Of a stretch of 40,415 nucleotides of DNA, positions 9,083 to 18,100 are shown piece after piece. A program made the position numbers and the translations under genes. The notes under the pieces are model-generated. The model had not been told where the DNA came from. It saw nothing but the letters and a program-made list of their open reading frames with translations, and made no database searches. The DNA is from Planctomycetaceae bacterium (GTDB taxonomy: Bacteria; Planctomycetota; Planctomycetia; Planctomycetales; Planctomycetaceae). Each line of letters opens with the position of its first letter. Within the stretch, counting starts at the first letter, position 1. The DNA lies in the NCBI GenBank assembly GCA_021732415.1, contig JAKFVC010000150.1, positions 1 to 40,415 on the forward strand, read 5' to 3'.

Positions 9083-9769
9083 CTATTCTGACGCGCCGGA
9101 CTCTGGGCAACCGCAATCCGACGGTCGGCAGATCTTCACCACGTGGCGTTCACGCTCGCTCAGAATTCCGCGGAACACGATCTCCAGCATCGACCGATGT
9201 TGCTCGTCCAAACTCACGGCGCGGCCGATGAAGTGGTTCGCGAACATCGTGCCGTAGAGCAAGTAGCCAACCGTGTCTAAGATGAGCTCCGCAGGCAGAT
9301 CTGAGCGGAGATGGCCCGATGCGATGAGGCTGCGATAGAGCTCGCGCCACACTCCGACATTCGCATCGCGGTATTCGAAGTAAGTCGGCCGCTTGCGATC
9401 TTTGAAGATTGCTCGCTCTTGAATGATCAGCTCGACGTATTGGGGGTGCTGATCGAAAAAGTTGAGGTACGCTCGAATTGCCAGGCTGATGCGGTCGAAC
9501 GGCCCATCGGCTGTGTTCGCCGCTTCCAGCACGGCCTGCTGCATCTGGGACATCCCGAGATCGACACAGGCAAAGAATAGATCCTGCTTGCCGGGGAAGT
9601 AAAGATAAACGGTCCCCTTGGCGACCCCAATCTCTGTTGCCACCCGTTCCATTTCACAAGCGTTGTAGCCGAGTTCGGCAAATAGCCTGGCCGCCGCCTC
9701 AATGATCGACAACCGGCGCAGATGGCGTCGCGCCGCTGCGGCATCATTCGGGGTGAATGGAATACTCAT
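9083..9769 (-). CDS. TetR/AcrR-family transcriptional repressor of the efflux locus
   Basis: A 228-residue one-component regulator. The N-terminal helix-turn-helix spans about residues 17-63 (IIEAAARLFAELGYNA, then VATEIGVAKGTVYLYFPGKQDLF), the canonical TetR DNA-binding fold. The C-terminal two thirds is an all-helical ligand/dimer domain, variable as usual. The gene diverges from the adaptor/RND operon, the typical arrangement for a local drug-responsive repressor. A matching palindromic operator is at 9980-9995. It ends in CxCGCPESGASE, where a Cys cluster (ICRPSDCGCPES) gives a small cysteine-rich tail; whether this binds metal is unknown. The inducing ligand is unknown. Confidence 0.92.
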   Translation of the reverse strand: MSIPFTPNDAAAARRHLRRLSIIEAAARLFAELGYNACEMERVATEIGVAKGTVYLYFPGKQDLFFACVDLGMSQMQQAVLEAANTADGPFDRISLAIRAYLNFFDQHPQYVELIIQERAIFKDRKRPTYFEYRDANVGVWRELYRSLIASGHLRSDLPAELILDTVGYLLYGTMFANHFIGRAVSLDEQHRSMLEIVFRGILSERERHVVKICRPSDCGCPESGASE

Positions 9770-9933
9770 CGCTCACGCAATCCGGGTGGCAACTATCGAG
9801 AAAGTCACTTGGAAATAGTCTTCGGCCTGGGGTGCAATAACATGACGACGTGATATCGTCGCGAATCCCCGCACCATCCGACGCAAAGCGTTGGACAGTG
9901 AGGCAATTCAGCCGAACGTATCCTGTTCCCCTA

Positions 9934-9961
9934 TTGATTTTCGCTGATTTGGGAATACAAT
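9934..9961 (+). promoter_or_regulatory. Candidate sigma70-type promoter of the efflux operon
   Basis: TTGATT (9934-9939) and TACAAT (9956-9961) are separated by 16 bp. They lie upstream of the adaptor gene, and the -10 hexamer runs into a 10-bp palindrome TAGCGCGCTA at 9961-9970. The TetR-type operator at 9980 would fall just downstream of the predicted start site, so bound repressor would block transcription. Confidence 0.5.
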
Positions 9962-9979
9962 AGCGCGCTAACGGTAACC

Positions 9980-9995
9980 GACTGACCAGTCAGTC
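9980..9995. promoter_or_regulatory. Probable TetR operator
   Basis: The 16-bp palindrome has 7-bp perfect arms GACTGAC and GTCAGTC around a CA spacer. It sits in the divergent region between the TetR gene and the adaptor gene, directly after the candidate promoter. Size and symmetry fit operators of TetR-family efflux regulators. Assignment to this regulator is inferred from position. Confidence 0.65.
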
Positions 9996-10058
9996 ATATT
10001 ATTAGCAGTTGGTTTCCGAAATGCAACTAAAATCACCCTTGTGGCGATTCACAAAGCT

Positions 10059-11348
10059 ATGTCGCATATACAGTTTAAGCTGAAAGACGACGTGGGTACT
10101 CTCATTCTGAAGCCGACTCTGAATTGGGGCCTGTGCGTGGGAATGATCGCAGTGGGACTCGTGGGATGCCAGCACGAAGCGCCCAAGCCCCCGCCGCCGA
10201 AGCCGGCCGAAGTCATGGTCTCGATTCCTCTTCAGGAAACTGTGACCGAGTTCGAAGAGGTCACCGGTCGGACTTGGGCCGTGAATACGATTGAGATTCG
10301 GTCGCGCGTCAGTGGCTACCTCGATAAGGTCTATTTTCGCGACGGTTCCGAAATCAAAGCGGGGGACCTTCTGTTCGAAATCGACCAGCGGCCATTCAAA
10401 GCCGATTTGGATCGAGCCATCGCTGCCGTCAAGCAGGGCGAAGCTCACTTGGAGCGGCTGGTGCGTCAAGAAGAACGCATGAAGAAACTGCTGCCGAGCA
10501 AGGCCATCACGATGGACGAGTTCGAAGCGATTCAGTTTGAACGTGCCGAAGCGGATGCTGCTCTGGCTGCAGCCAAAGCGGCCGAAGAAACGGCCCAGTT
10601 GAATCTCGGTTTCACGCGGGTCACCTCGAAGATCAGTGGTACCGTTGGGAGACGCCTGATCGATCCCGGAAATCTCGTTAAGGCCGATGAGACTGCACTG
10701 GCCACCGTCGTCTCGCTGAATCCAATCTACGCCTATTTCGATCTGGATGAACGAACTGTTCTCCGGTTGCGGCGGATGATTCAGCAGGGAGCGGTCAAGT
10801 CGCCGCAGGATGTCGAATTGCCGGCACAGGTCGCTGTGGCCGACGATCCGAACTACACGATGACAGGTGTCATCAACTTCATCGACAACCAGTTGGATGG
10901 CAGTACCGGTACCTTGCGGGGCCGGGCGATGATCCACAACCACGAAGGGCTGTTATCCCCCGGATTGTTCGTTCGCTTGCGAGTTCCCATCGGCGCGCCT
11001 CACAAAGCGATCTTGGTTCGCGAAGAGGCCTTGGGTTCCGATCAAGGTCAGCGGTTTGTGTATGTGATCGACAAAGTGATGAACAAGGACACGGGTAAAG
11101 AAGAAGATGTTGTCGCCTATCGCCGCGTGCAAATTGGCATGCTAATTGGCGGCCGCCGGGTGATTGAAAGTGGTCTGGCATTGAATGAACGGGTCGTGGT
11201 CACCGGCCTGCAGCGCGTGCGGCCCGGTGCCAAGGTCCAGGCCAAGATGGTTGACAAAGATGGCAAGCTGATTGCCCAGGCAGAGCCCGTGATGGACAAA
11301 CCAGCGGAGAAGAAAACCGCTGAAGTGGCACATGGAGCGGGGAAATGA
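10059..11348 (+). CDS. RND efflux periplasmic adaptor (membrane fusion lipoprotein)
   Basis: This is the periplasmic adaptor joining an RND pump to an outer-membrane channel. From the ATG at 10059 it has 429 residues; a GTG at 10041 would add six, and neither has a clear Shine-Dalgarno. A hydrophobic leader ends in lipobox LVGC (Cys37), so it is probably a lipid-anchored AcrA/MexA-type protein, followed by a Pro-rich linker. Barrel-sandwich halves are visible at VSGYLDKVYFRDGSEIKAGD and GFTRVTSKISGTVGRRLIDPG, flanking an alpha hairpin (about residues 125-190, Ala/Glu-rich). Beta-barrel and membrane-proximal domains follow. It is the first gene of the operon, with its two pumps downstream, and is probably repressed by the divergent TetR protein. 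Confidence 0.93.
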   Translation: MSHIQFKLKDDVGTLILKPTLNWGLCVGMIAVGLVGCQHEAPKPPPPKPAEVMVSIPLQETVTEFEEVTGRTWAVNTIEIRSRVSGYLDKVYFRDGSEIKAGDLLFEIDQRPFKADLDRAIAAVKQGEAHLERLVRQEERMKKLLPSKAITMDEFEAIQFERAEADAALAAAKAAEETAQLNLGFTRVTSKISGTVGRRLIDPGNLVKADETALATVVSLNPIYAYFDLDERTVLRLRRMIQQGAVKSPQDVELPAQVAVADDPNYTMTGVINFIDNQLDGSTGTLRGRAMIHNHEGLLSPGLFVRLRVPIGAPHKAILVREEALGSDQGQRFVYVIDKVMNKDTGKEEDVVAYRRVQIGMLIGGRRVIESGLALNERVVVTGLQRVRPGAKVQAKMVDKDGKLIAQAEPVMDKPAEKKTAEVAHGAGK

Positions 11349-11349
11349 C

Positions 11350-11415
11350 ATAGCCCGACTCTCTGAGTCGGGTTTCCCCCGTCATAAACACTCCCGACTC
11401 AGAGAGTCGGGCTAC
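11350..11415. repeat. Head-to-head pair of family A REP-like units inside the efflux operon
   Basis: The unit at 11350-11372 (ATAG, stem CCCGACTC and GAGTCGGG, loop TCT) faces an inverse copy at 11393-11415 ending CTAC. The pair begins 1 bp after the adaptor stop codon and ends 32 bp before the pump start. A hairpin pair here could stabilise the upstream message or set unequal adaptor:pump output (inference). Confidence 0.85.
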
Positions 11416-11447
11416 GAACGCTGGGCTCGGCGAGAGAAAACCCGATT

Positions 11448-14400
11448 GTGTTCTCGCGATTTTTCATAGACCGGCCGATCTTCGCTTCGGTGCTGTCGAT
11501 CCTGATTACCCTCGCGGGTGGGATCGCGGTGTTCACGCTACCCATCGCGCAATATCCGCCCGTCGCCCCGCCGACCGTACAGGTCGACTGCAACTATCCC
11601 GGCGCCAGTGCCCAGGTTGTCGCGCAGACGGTGGCCTCGCCCATTGAGCAACAGGTCAATGGCGTGGAAAACATGCTCTACATGTCTTCCCAAAGTACGA
11701 GCGACGGTTCGTACACGCTGACCGTGACCTTCGCGCCGGGCGTCAATTTGAATCTGGCCCAAGTGCTCGTGCAAAACCGCGTCAGCCTGGCCCTGCCGCT
11801 GCTCCCCGAGGTCGTGCGGCAGACGGGGGTGATGACCAAGAAACGTTCGCCCGACATCCTGCTCACGGTGAGTCTGCATTCGCCGAAAGGTCGCTACGAC
11901 CAGCTCTATCTCAGCAATTACGCCTTGATGCACATCAAGGACGAACTGTCGCGATTGCCCGGGATCAGTGAAGTGCTGCTCTTCGGTCAGCGCGACTATT
12001 CGATGCGCATCTGGGTCGATCCGACAAAACTGTCCGTCAGAGGGCTGGCAGTCAACGATGTGGTCAATGCCATTCGCGAACAGAACCTGCCGGTGGCGCT
12101 CGGTCAGATTGGACAATCTCCCAACGTCGAAGGTCAGGCGCTGCAGATTCCATTGAGCATGACCGGCCGACTCATGGAGGTCGCAGATTTTGAAAATATC
12201 ATTCTGCGAGTGACTCCTGACGGACGGAAGGTGGTCGTCAAAGACATCGGCCGTGTCGAAATGGCGGCCCGCAGTTCGGATATCAATAACCGGTTTGACG
12301 GGCATCCGACCATCGGTCTGGCGATCTTCCAGTTACCGGACGCGAATGCGCTCGCCACGGCGGATATGGTTCAGGCCTCCATGAAGGAATTGTCGAAGAC
12401 TTTTCCCGACGATTTAATCTTCGAGATCGGCTATGACACGACACCGTTCATCCGCGAATCGATCGAAGAAGTTTTTAAGTCGTTGCGGGACGCGATCATC
12501 CTCGTGGCGATCGTGGTCCTGATTTTCCTGAAGGGCTGGCGGGCGGCCATCATCCCCTTGATTGCCGTGCCGGTGGCGATCATCGGGACCTTTGCAGCCC
12601 TGGCGTTGGCCGGATTCAGCTTAAATAATTTGACCCTCTTCGGACTGGTCCTGGCAATTGGTATCGTCGTCGACGATGCCATCGTCGTGGTCGAAGCGGT
12701 CGAACATCATATTGAACATGGCCTGACCCCGCGCGCTGCGGCGATCAAGGCCATGGATGAAGTTTCTGCGCCAATCATTGCTGTCGGTCTGGTGCTGTGT
12801 GCGGTGTTTATTCCCTGCGCGTTTATTTCGGGCATTGTCGGTCAGTTCTTCCGGCAGTTCGCCATGACGATTGCCATTTCGACGATCATCTCCACGTTGA
12901 ATTCACTGACACTCAGCCCTGCTCTGGCGGCCTTGTTGCTGCGTCCGAAATCGGCCAAGCGTGACCCGCTGACCTGGCTGCTCGATATGACCTTGGGTTG
13001 GTTGTTCAACCTGTTCGACTTTGGATTCAAACAATCGACGAAGGTCTATACCAAGATCGTCGGCGGGATGTTACGAGTCCCGATCGTCGTGCTGGCGGTA
13101 TACGGCGGTCTGCTGTTTCTGACTTATTGGGGTTATCGGCAACTGCCCACCGGCTTTATTCCCAGCCAGGACAAGGGTTATTTCCTCGCCAGCGTCCAGT
13201 TGCCCGACTCGGCTGCGGCCGGACGGACCCGCGATATCATCGCCCGGATCGAACGCATTGCGATGGAGACGCCGGGCGTGAAGAACGTGAACTCGGTCGC
13301 CGGGAACTCGTTCATGCTGAGTGCCTACGGTTCGAATTTCGGGTCGATGTTCATCATTTTGAAGAATTTTTCCGATCGCAAATCGCACGACATGAGCGGC
13401 GATGCGATCCTCGCGACGTTACGAAAACGCTATTCGACCGAGGTTCCCGAGGCTCTGGTCAACGTCTTCGCGCCCCCCGCGGTGTCGGGTCTAGGTCGCG
13501 CGGGCGGCTTCAAGTTGATGATCGAAGATCGTGGTGACGGCGGGCTGGAAATGCTCCAGCAGCAGACCGACAACATTGTTGAAAAAGGAAACAAGAACCC
13601 GAAGCTGACCGGCTTGTTTACCGTGTTTAAGGCGAACTCGCCGCAACTGTTTGTTGACGTGGACCGACAGGCGTGCCTCAGCAAAGAGGTTCAGCTCGGG
13701 GATGTCTTCAGTACGTTGCAAGCCTATCTCGGTTCGCGCTACGTCAACGACTTCAACCGCTTTGGCCGCACATGGCAAGTCGTCGTGCAGGCCGACAGTC
13801 AGTATCGCAACGAGATCAGCGATGTGAAGCGGCTCGGCGTGCGTAATATTCACGGGCGAATGGTTCCCATGGGAACCTTGGCCAGCGTCCGCGAAATCAG
13901 TAGCCCGCTCGTTCTGACCCGCTACAACATGTATCCGGCCGCCGCCATTCAAGGCAACGTGGCGAATGGGATCAGCACCGGACAGGGAATCGATATCGTC
14001 GAAGGGATCTGCAATGCCGAGCTCCCGCAGTCGATGTCGTTCGAATGGAGCGAACTCGCCTTCCTGGAGCGGTACTCAGGCAACACGGGCTTGATCGTGT
14101 TTTTCTTCTCCGTGGTCTTCGTCTTCCTGCTACTCGCGGCCTTGTACGAAAGCTGGACGCTGCCACTCGCGGTCATTCTGGTGGTTCCTATGTGCGTACT
14201 GAGCTCCATTGCGGGCGTGGCCTACATGAAGCTGGATATCAATATTTTCACGCAGATTGGATTCGTGGTACTGATTGGCCTGGCGTGCAAGAACGCCATT
14301 CTGATCGTGGAATTCGCCAAGGCCCGTCGCGACGCGGGTGTCGATGGTCGCGAAGCCACCCTGCATGCCTGCGAACTGCGATTGCGGCCGATCATGATGA

Positions 14401-14777
14401 CCTCATTCGCGTTTATCCTGGGGGTGCTGCCGCTGGTGGCCGCTCACGGTGCCGGTGCCGAGATGCGGCGAGCGTTGGGGACGGCCGTGTTCAGCGGGAT
14501 GCTGGGAGTCACGTTCTTCGGCATCTTCTTGACACCGGTCTTCTTCTATGTTGTCGATTGGCTCGCCCATCGTCAGGTATTTTCGAGAGGAGTCGCTCCG
14601 TGGATTGGAAGACTGGGGCTGGACCTGATCGGCATCGGTCTTCTGATTCGAGTGCTGGCTGAAGCCGCACAGCGTCAAAAAGAGAATCGTCCGCGCGGTC
14701 CGCAGCCGGGGGGAGCGGTGCAGGCGAACGCATCGACGATTGCCGTCAGTCCGCCGCCTACGCAACCGACGGTGTAG
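11448..14777 (+). CDS. RND multidrug efflux permease, HAE1 family (first pump)
   Basis: A 1109-residue inner-membrane, proton-driven exporter of the AcrB/MexB class. The start is the GTG at 11448, supported by the conserved N terminus FSRFFIDRPIFASVLSI. Typical 12-span layout with two large periplasmic loops. The proton-relay residues are intact: the DD pair in VVDDAIVVVE (Asp409-Asp410), the Lys in GLACKNAIL and the Arg in LRPIMMTS. The porter/docking motifs TGFIPSQDKGY and GRTWQV are present. The C-terminal tail is Pro/Gln-rich. A closely related second pump follows 364 bp downstream. No outer-membrane factor gene is seen. The substrate cannot be told from sequence. Confidence 0.95.
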   Translation: MFSRFFIDRPIFASVLSILITLAGGIAVFTLPIAQYPPVAPPTVQVDCNYPGASAQVVAQTVASPIEQQVNGVENMLYMSSQSTSDGSYTLTVTFAPGVNLNLAQVLVQNRVSLALPLLPEVVRQTGVMTKKRSPDILLTVSLHSPKGRYDQLYLSNYALMHIKDELSRLPGISEVLLFGQRDYSMRIWVDPTKLSVRGLAVNDVVNAIREQNLPVALGQIGQSPNVEGQALQIPLSMTGRLMEVADFENIILRVTPDGRKVVVKDIGRVEMAARSSDINNRFDGHPTIGLAIFQLPDANALATADMVQASMKELSKTFPDDLIFEIGYDTTPFIRESIEEVFKSLRDAIILVAIVVLIFLKGWRAAIIPLIAVPVAIIGTFAALALAGFSLNNLTLFGLVLAIGIVVDDAIVVVEAVEHHIEHGLTPRAAAIKAMDEVSAPIIAVGLVLCAVFIPCAFISGIVGQFFRQFAMTIAISTIISTLNSLTLSPALAALLLRPKSAKRDPLTWLLDMTLGWLFNLFDFGFKQSTKVYTKIVGGMLRVPIVVLAVYGGLLFLTYWGYRQLPTGFIPSQDKGYFLASVQLPDSAAAGRTRDIIARIERIAMETPGVKNVNSVAGNSFMLSAYGSNFGSMFIILKNFSDRKSHDMSGDAILATLRKRYSTEVPEALVNVFAPPAVSGLGRAGGFKLMIEDRGDGGLEMLQQQTDNIVEKGNKNPKLTGLFTVFKANSPQLFVDVDRQACLSKEVQLGDVFSTLQAYLGSRYVNDFNRFGRTWQVVVQADSQYRNEISDVKRLGVRNIHGRMVPMGTLASVREISSPLVLTRYNMYPAAAIQGNVANGISTGQGIDIVEGICNAELPQSMSFEWSELAFLERYSGNTGLIVFFFSVVFVFLLLAALYESWTLPLAVILVVPMCVLSSIAGVAYMKLDINIFTQIGFVVLIGLACKNAILIVEFAKARRDAGVDGREATLHACELRLRPIMMTSFAFILGVLPLVAAHGAGAEMRRALGTAVFSGMLGVTFFGIFLTPVFFYVVDWLAHRQVFSRGVAPWIGRLGLDLIGIGLLIRVLAEAAQRQKENRPRGPQPGGAVQANASTIAVSPPPTQPTV

Positions 14778-14797
14778 TTGAATTACGATGAATTTTG

Positions 14798-14839
14798 CTC
14801 CCCTCGCCTCGGTACTCCGGAGTACCGAGGCGAGGGGAG
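14798..14839. repeat. 42-bp perfect palindrome after the first RND pump
   Basis: Two 21-bp arms meet with no spacer at CTCC|GGAG and are exactly complementary, running from CTCCCCTCGCC to GGCGAGGGGAG. It lies 21 bp after the pump stop codon. A zero-spacer palindrome can extrude as a cruciform; in RNA the closing loop would take a few bases. There is no T-tract, so intrinsic termination is uncertain. Confidence 0.95.
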
Positions 14840-14858
14840 AAGTAGACCACACAAAATG

Positions 14859-15052
14859 CCCCGGGGCTTACGCCCAACGGCACTCGGTCTGAGTGTCAAA
14901 TCGCAGTTAGACCAAATCAGCCGGCACGCGTTAGCGTCCGGTTCTGTTGGAAATTGGAGTCGATTGTTGCTCGAAACGTGGGCTAACGCCCAACGGCTCA
15001 TTTGTCGAATGGCTAAAGCAAGTACCATTTGGCGTAAGCCACCGGGCTCACC
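14859..15052. repeat. Cluster of small hairpins with TTAC/GTAA or TAAC/GTTA loops (family E)
   Basis: Four hairpins lie in this gap: GGGC-TTAC-GCCC (14864-14875), CCGG-ACGC-GTTA-GCGT-CCGG (14921-14941, one bulged C), GGGC-TAAC-GCCC (14980-14991) and GGC-GTAA-GCC (15031-15040). Flanks repeat words such as CCCAACGGC and CACCGGGCTC. Together with the 42-bp palindrome and the family B/C composite they fill the 364-bp gap between the two pump genes. No gene is supported here. Confidence 0.7.
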
Positions 15053-15060
15053 TCACCTAT

Positions 15061-15126
15061 GGCGGAACGTCGTAAGACTTCCGCCGCATGCGGACAGACC
15101 TTAAGAATTCTTACGAATTCTTCTAC
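15061..15126. repeat. Composite REP-like element (families B and C), copy 1
   Basis: Unit B (15061-15085) has stem GCGGAA and TTCCGC with inner GTC-GTAA-GAC. It is followed after 13 bp by unit C in inverse orientation (15099-15126), a perfect AAGAATTC-TTAC-GAATTCTT hairpin ending CTAC. The same pair occurs in reverse order and orientation at 38312-38378. The element ends 15 bp before the second pump gene. Confidence 0.85.
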
Positions 15127-15141
15127 GGATACTTAACCCTT

Positions 15142-18100
15142 ATGTTTTCACGCTTCTTTATCGATCGACCGATCTTCGCCTCGGTGCTGTCGATCATCAT
15201 CACGCTGGCCGGCGGCATCGCTGTGTTCACGCTGCCGGTGACGCAGTATCCTGAAATCACGCCTCCCACAGTCGAGGTCTCTGCCATCTATCCCGGCGCG
15301 AATTCCAAGGTCGTCGCCGATACGATCGCGGCCCCCATTGAGCAACAGGTGAATGGCGTCGAAGGCATGATGTATATGTCTTCGCAATGCACGAATGACG
15401 GCAACTACACGCTGACGGTGACTTTTCGATCCGGGACTGACCTCAATCTGGCCCAGGTGCTGGTGCAGAACCGCGTGGCCTTGGCCCAGCCTATTCTTCC
15501 GCCGCTGGTCACTCGTCGCGGAGTGGCGGTGAAGAAGAAGTCGCCCAGCGTGTTGATGATCATCAATCTGTTTTCTCCCGATCGCAGCCGTGACAACCTC
15601 TATCTCAGTAACTATGCGACGATTCAGCTGCGCGATGAGTTGTCTCGCCTGGCAGGCGTCGGCGACATTTCTTTCATGGGACAGCGCGACTACAGCATGC
15701 GCGTCTGGTTGAATCCCGAGAAAATGTCGGCGCGCAATCTGACGGCGACCGACGTCGTCCAGGCGATCGAACAGCAGAATGCCCAAGTCGCTGCCGGACA
15801 GATTGGTCAACCCCCGGCTCCCAATGGTCAAGTGTTTCAATACACGATGACGACGCTGGGCCGCTTGGCCGAGGATCAGCAGTTTAGCGAAATGATCATC
15901 AAGGCCGATGACAATGGCCGTATCACTCGCCTGCGTGACGTCGCCCGAACTGAATTGGGGGCCTTGGGCTACGATCAAGTCTGTACGCTGGACGGCCAGC
16001 CGTCAGTGGCGTTATCGGTCTATCAACTACCGGGTTCGAATGCCTTACGGACGGCCCAGCAAGTACGAGCCAAAGTCGAAGAGCTCAAGTCGCGGTTTCC
16101 CAAGGGGGTCGACTACTCAATCGTCTATGACACGACTCCCTTCATCGAAGAATCGGTGAACGAGGTTTTCAACGCCTTGCGCGATGCCGTGCTGCTGGTG
16201 GCCATCGTCGTGCTGGTGTTTTTGCAGGGCTGGCGGGCCGCGGTGATTCCGCTGGTGGCCGTGCCGGTCGCTATTGTCGGCACGTTTGCCACGATGGCTG
16301 CGTTCGGTTTCAGTTTGAATACGCTCACTTTGTTCGGCCTGGTGCTGGCGATTGGTATCGTCGTCGATGATGCCATCGTCGTGGTCGAAGCGGTCGAACA
16401 TCATATCGGACACGGGATGACTCCCCGCGACGCGGCGATTCTCGCCATGGAACAAGTGTCCGGGCCGGTCATCGCGGTCGGTCTGGTGCTGACAGCCGTG
16501 TTCGTACCCTGCGCGTTCATCACGGGGATCGTCGGTCAGTTCTTCCGTCAGTTCGCGCTGACAATCGCCATCTCGACGATTATCTCGGCGTTCAATTCGC
16601 TCACCCTGAGTCCGGCACTGGCGGTGCTCTTGCTGCGGCCCAAGACCCAGGGGCATGGTGAAGCGTTGCCGGGCTGGGCCATTAAGGCGATCTTCACCTG
16701 GATCGGATATGCCTTCTTGACCGGCTGGCTGCGGACTCAATTTGAGCCCTACCTCATGCGACAGGGGATTGATATCGGCCCGTGGCTCCCCGGAATTGCC
16801 AGTCTTGTGGGCTTAATCGCCGGATGGGGGTTCGTCCGTCCGATCAATTACGCGCTGAGCTGGTTCTTCCGCATTTTCAACCGTGCATTCAATGCGACGA
16901 CAGATGCCTACGTGGCCTCGGTGGGCTGGTTGCTGCGGGGTAGTTTCCTGGTGTTGTGCATCTATGGCGGCTTGCTGTATCTGACTTACGATTTGTTCGT
17001 GAAGACGCCGACCGGGTTCATTCCGTCGCAAGATAAGGGCTATCTACTGGTAAATGTGCGACTGCCGGATTCCTCATCGCTGGATCGTACGATTCAGATG
17101 ATGCAGCGGATCGAGAAAATCGCGGGAAAGACTCCCGGCGTCAATCACACGGTGGCGATTGCGGGACAGTCGGTCCTGCTGGGCGCCAACGCGCCGAACT
17201 TCGGTTCCATGTATGTGATGCTCAAGGATTTCCATGAACGGGGACACCACCTCACGGGTGATGTGATCGCCGCTCGATTGAAACGGGCCCTGGACGAGGC
17301 TGTTCCGGACGGACTGGTGAACGTCCTGGGAGCCCCGCCGATCGACGGGTTGGGAACCGCGGGTGGTTTCAAAATCGTCATCGAAGACCGTGGTGAGAAC
17401 GGCCTGGATGAACTGCAGAAGGTCAGCCAGAAGGTGGTCGATGAGGCTGCCAGGTCCCACCAGTTGCAGGGAGTGTTTTCCAGTTTCCGGGCCGACACGA
17501 CGTGGCTGTTTCTGGATATTGATCGCTATGCCGTCAAGACCATGGGAGTCTCGCTGGCGGAAGTCTTCAGTACGCTGCAGATTTATTTTGGTTCGCTGTA
17601 TGTCAACGATTTCAACAAGTTCGGCCGTACCTGGCAGGTCAACGTGCAGGCTGACACACAGTTCCGGATGAAGATTGAAGATCTCAAGCGGCTCAAGGTA
17701 CGGAACGATCACGATGCCATGGTCCCGTTGTCGTCCGTGGCCAGCGTACGCGAGGTCAGCGGCCCCGTGATGCTGGTGCGTTACAACCTGTATTCGTCGG
17801 CAATTATCAATGCCAACTCGGCCCCTGGTACGAGTTCGGGACAGGCGATCGAGGAACTGGCCAGGGTCAGCAACGAAAACCTGGTGCAGTCGATGAAGGC
17901 CGAATGGACCGAACTGGCGTTGCTGCAATTGCAGGCGGGTAACACGGCCATGTACGCGTTCATCCTGGCGGTCGTGCTGGTGTTTCTGGTGCTGGCCGCT
18001 CAATACGAAAGCTGGTCGCTGCCGCTGGCGGTGATTCTCGTGGTGCCCATGTGTCTGCTCTGTTCCATCGCGGGCGTTATCTTCGCGAAAATGGACATCA

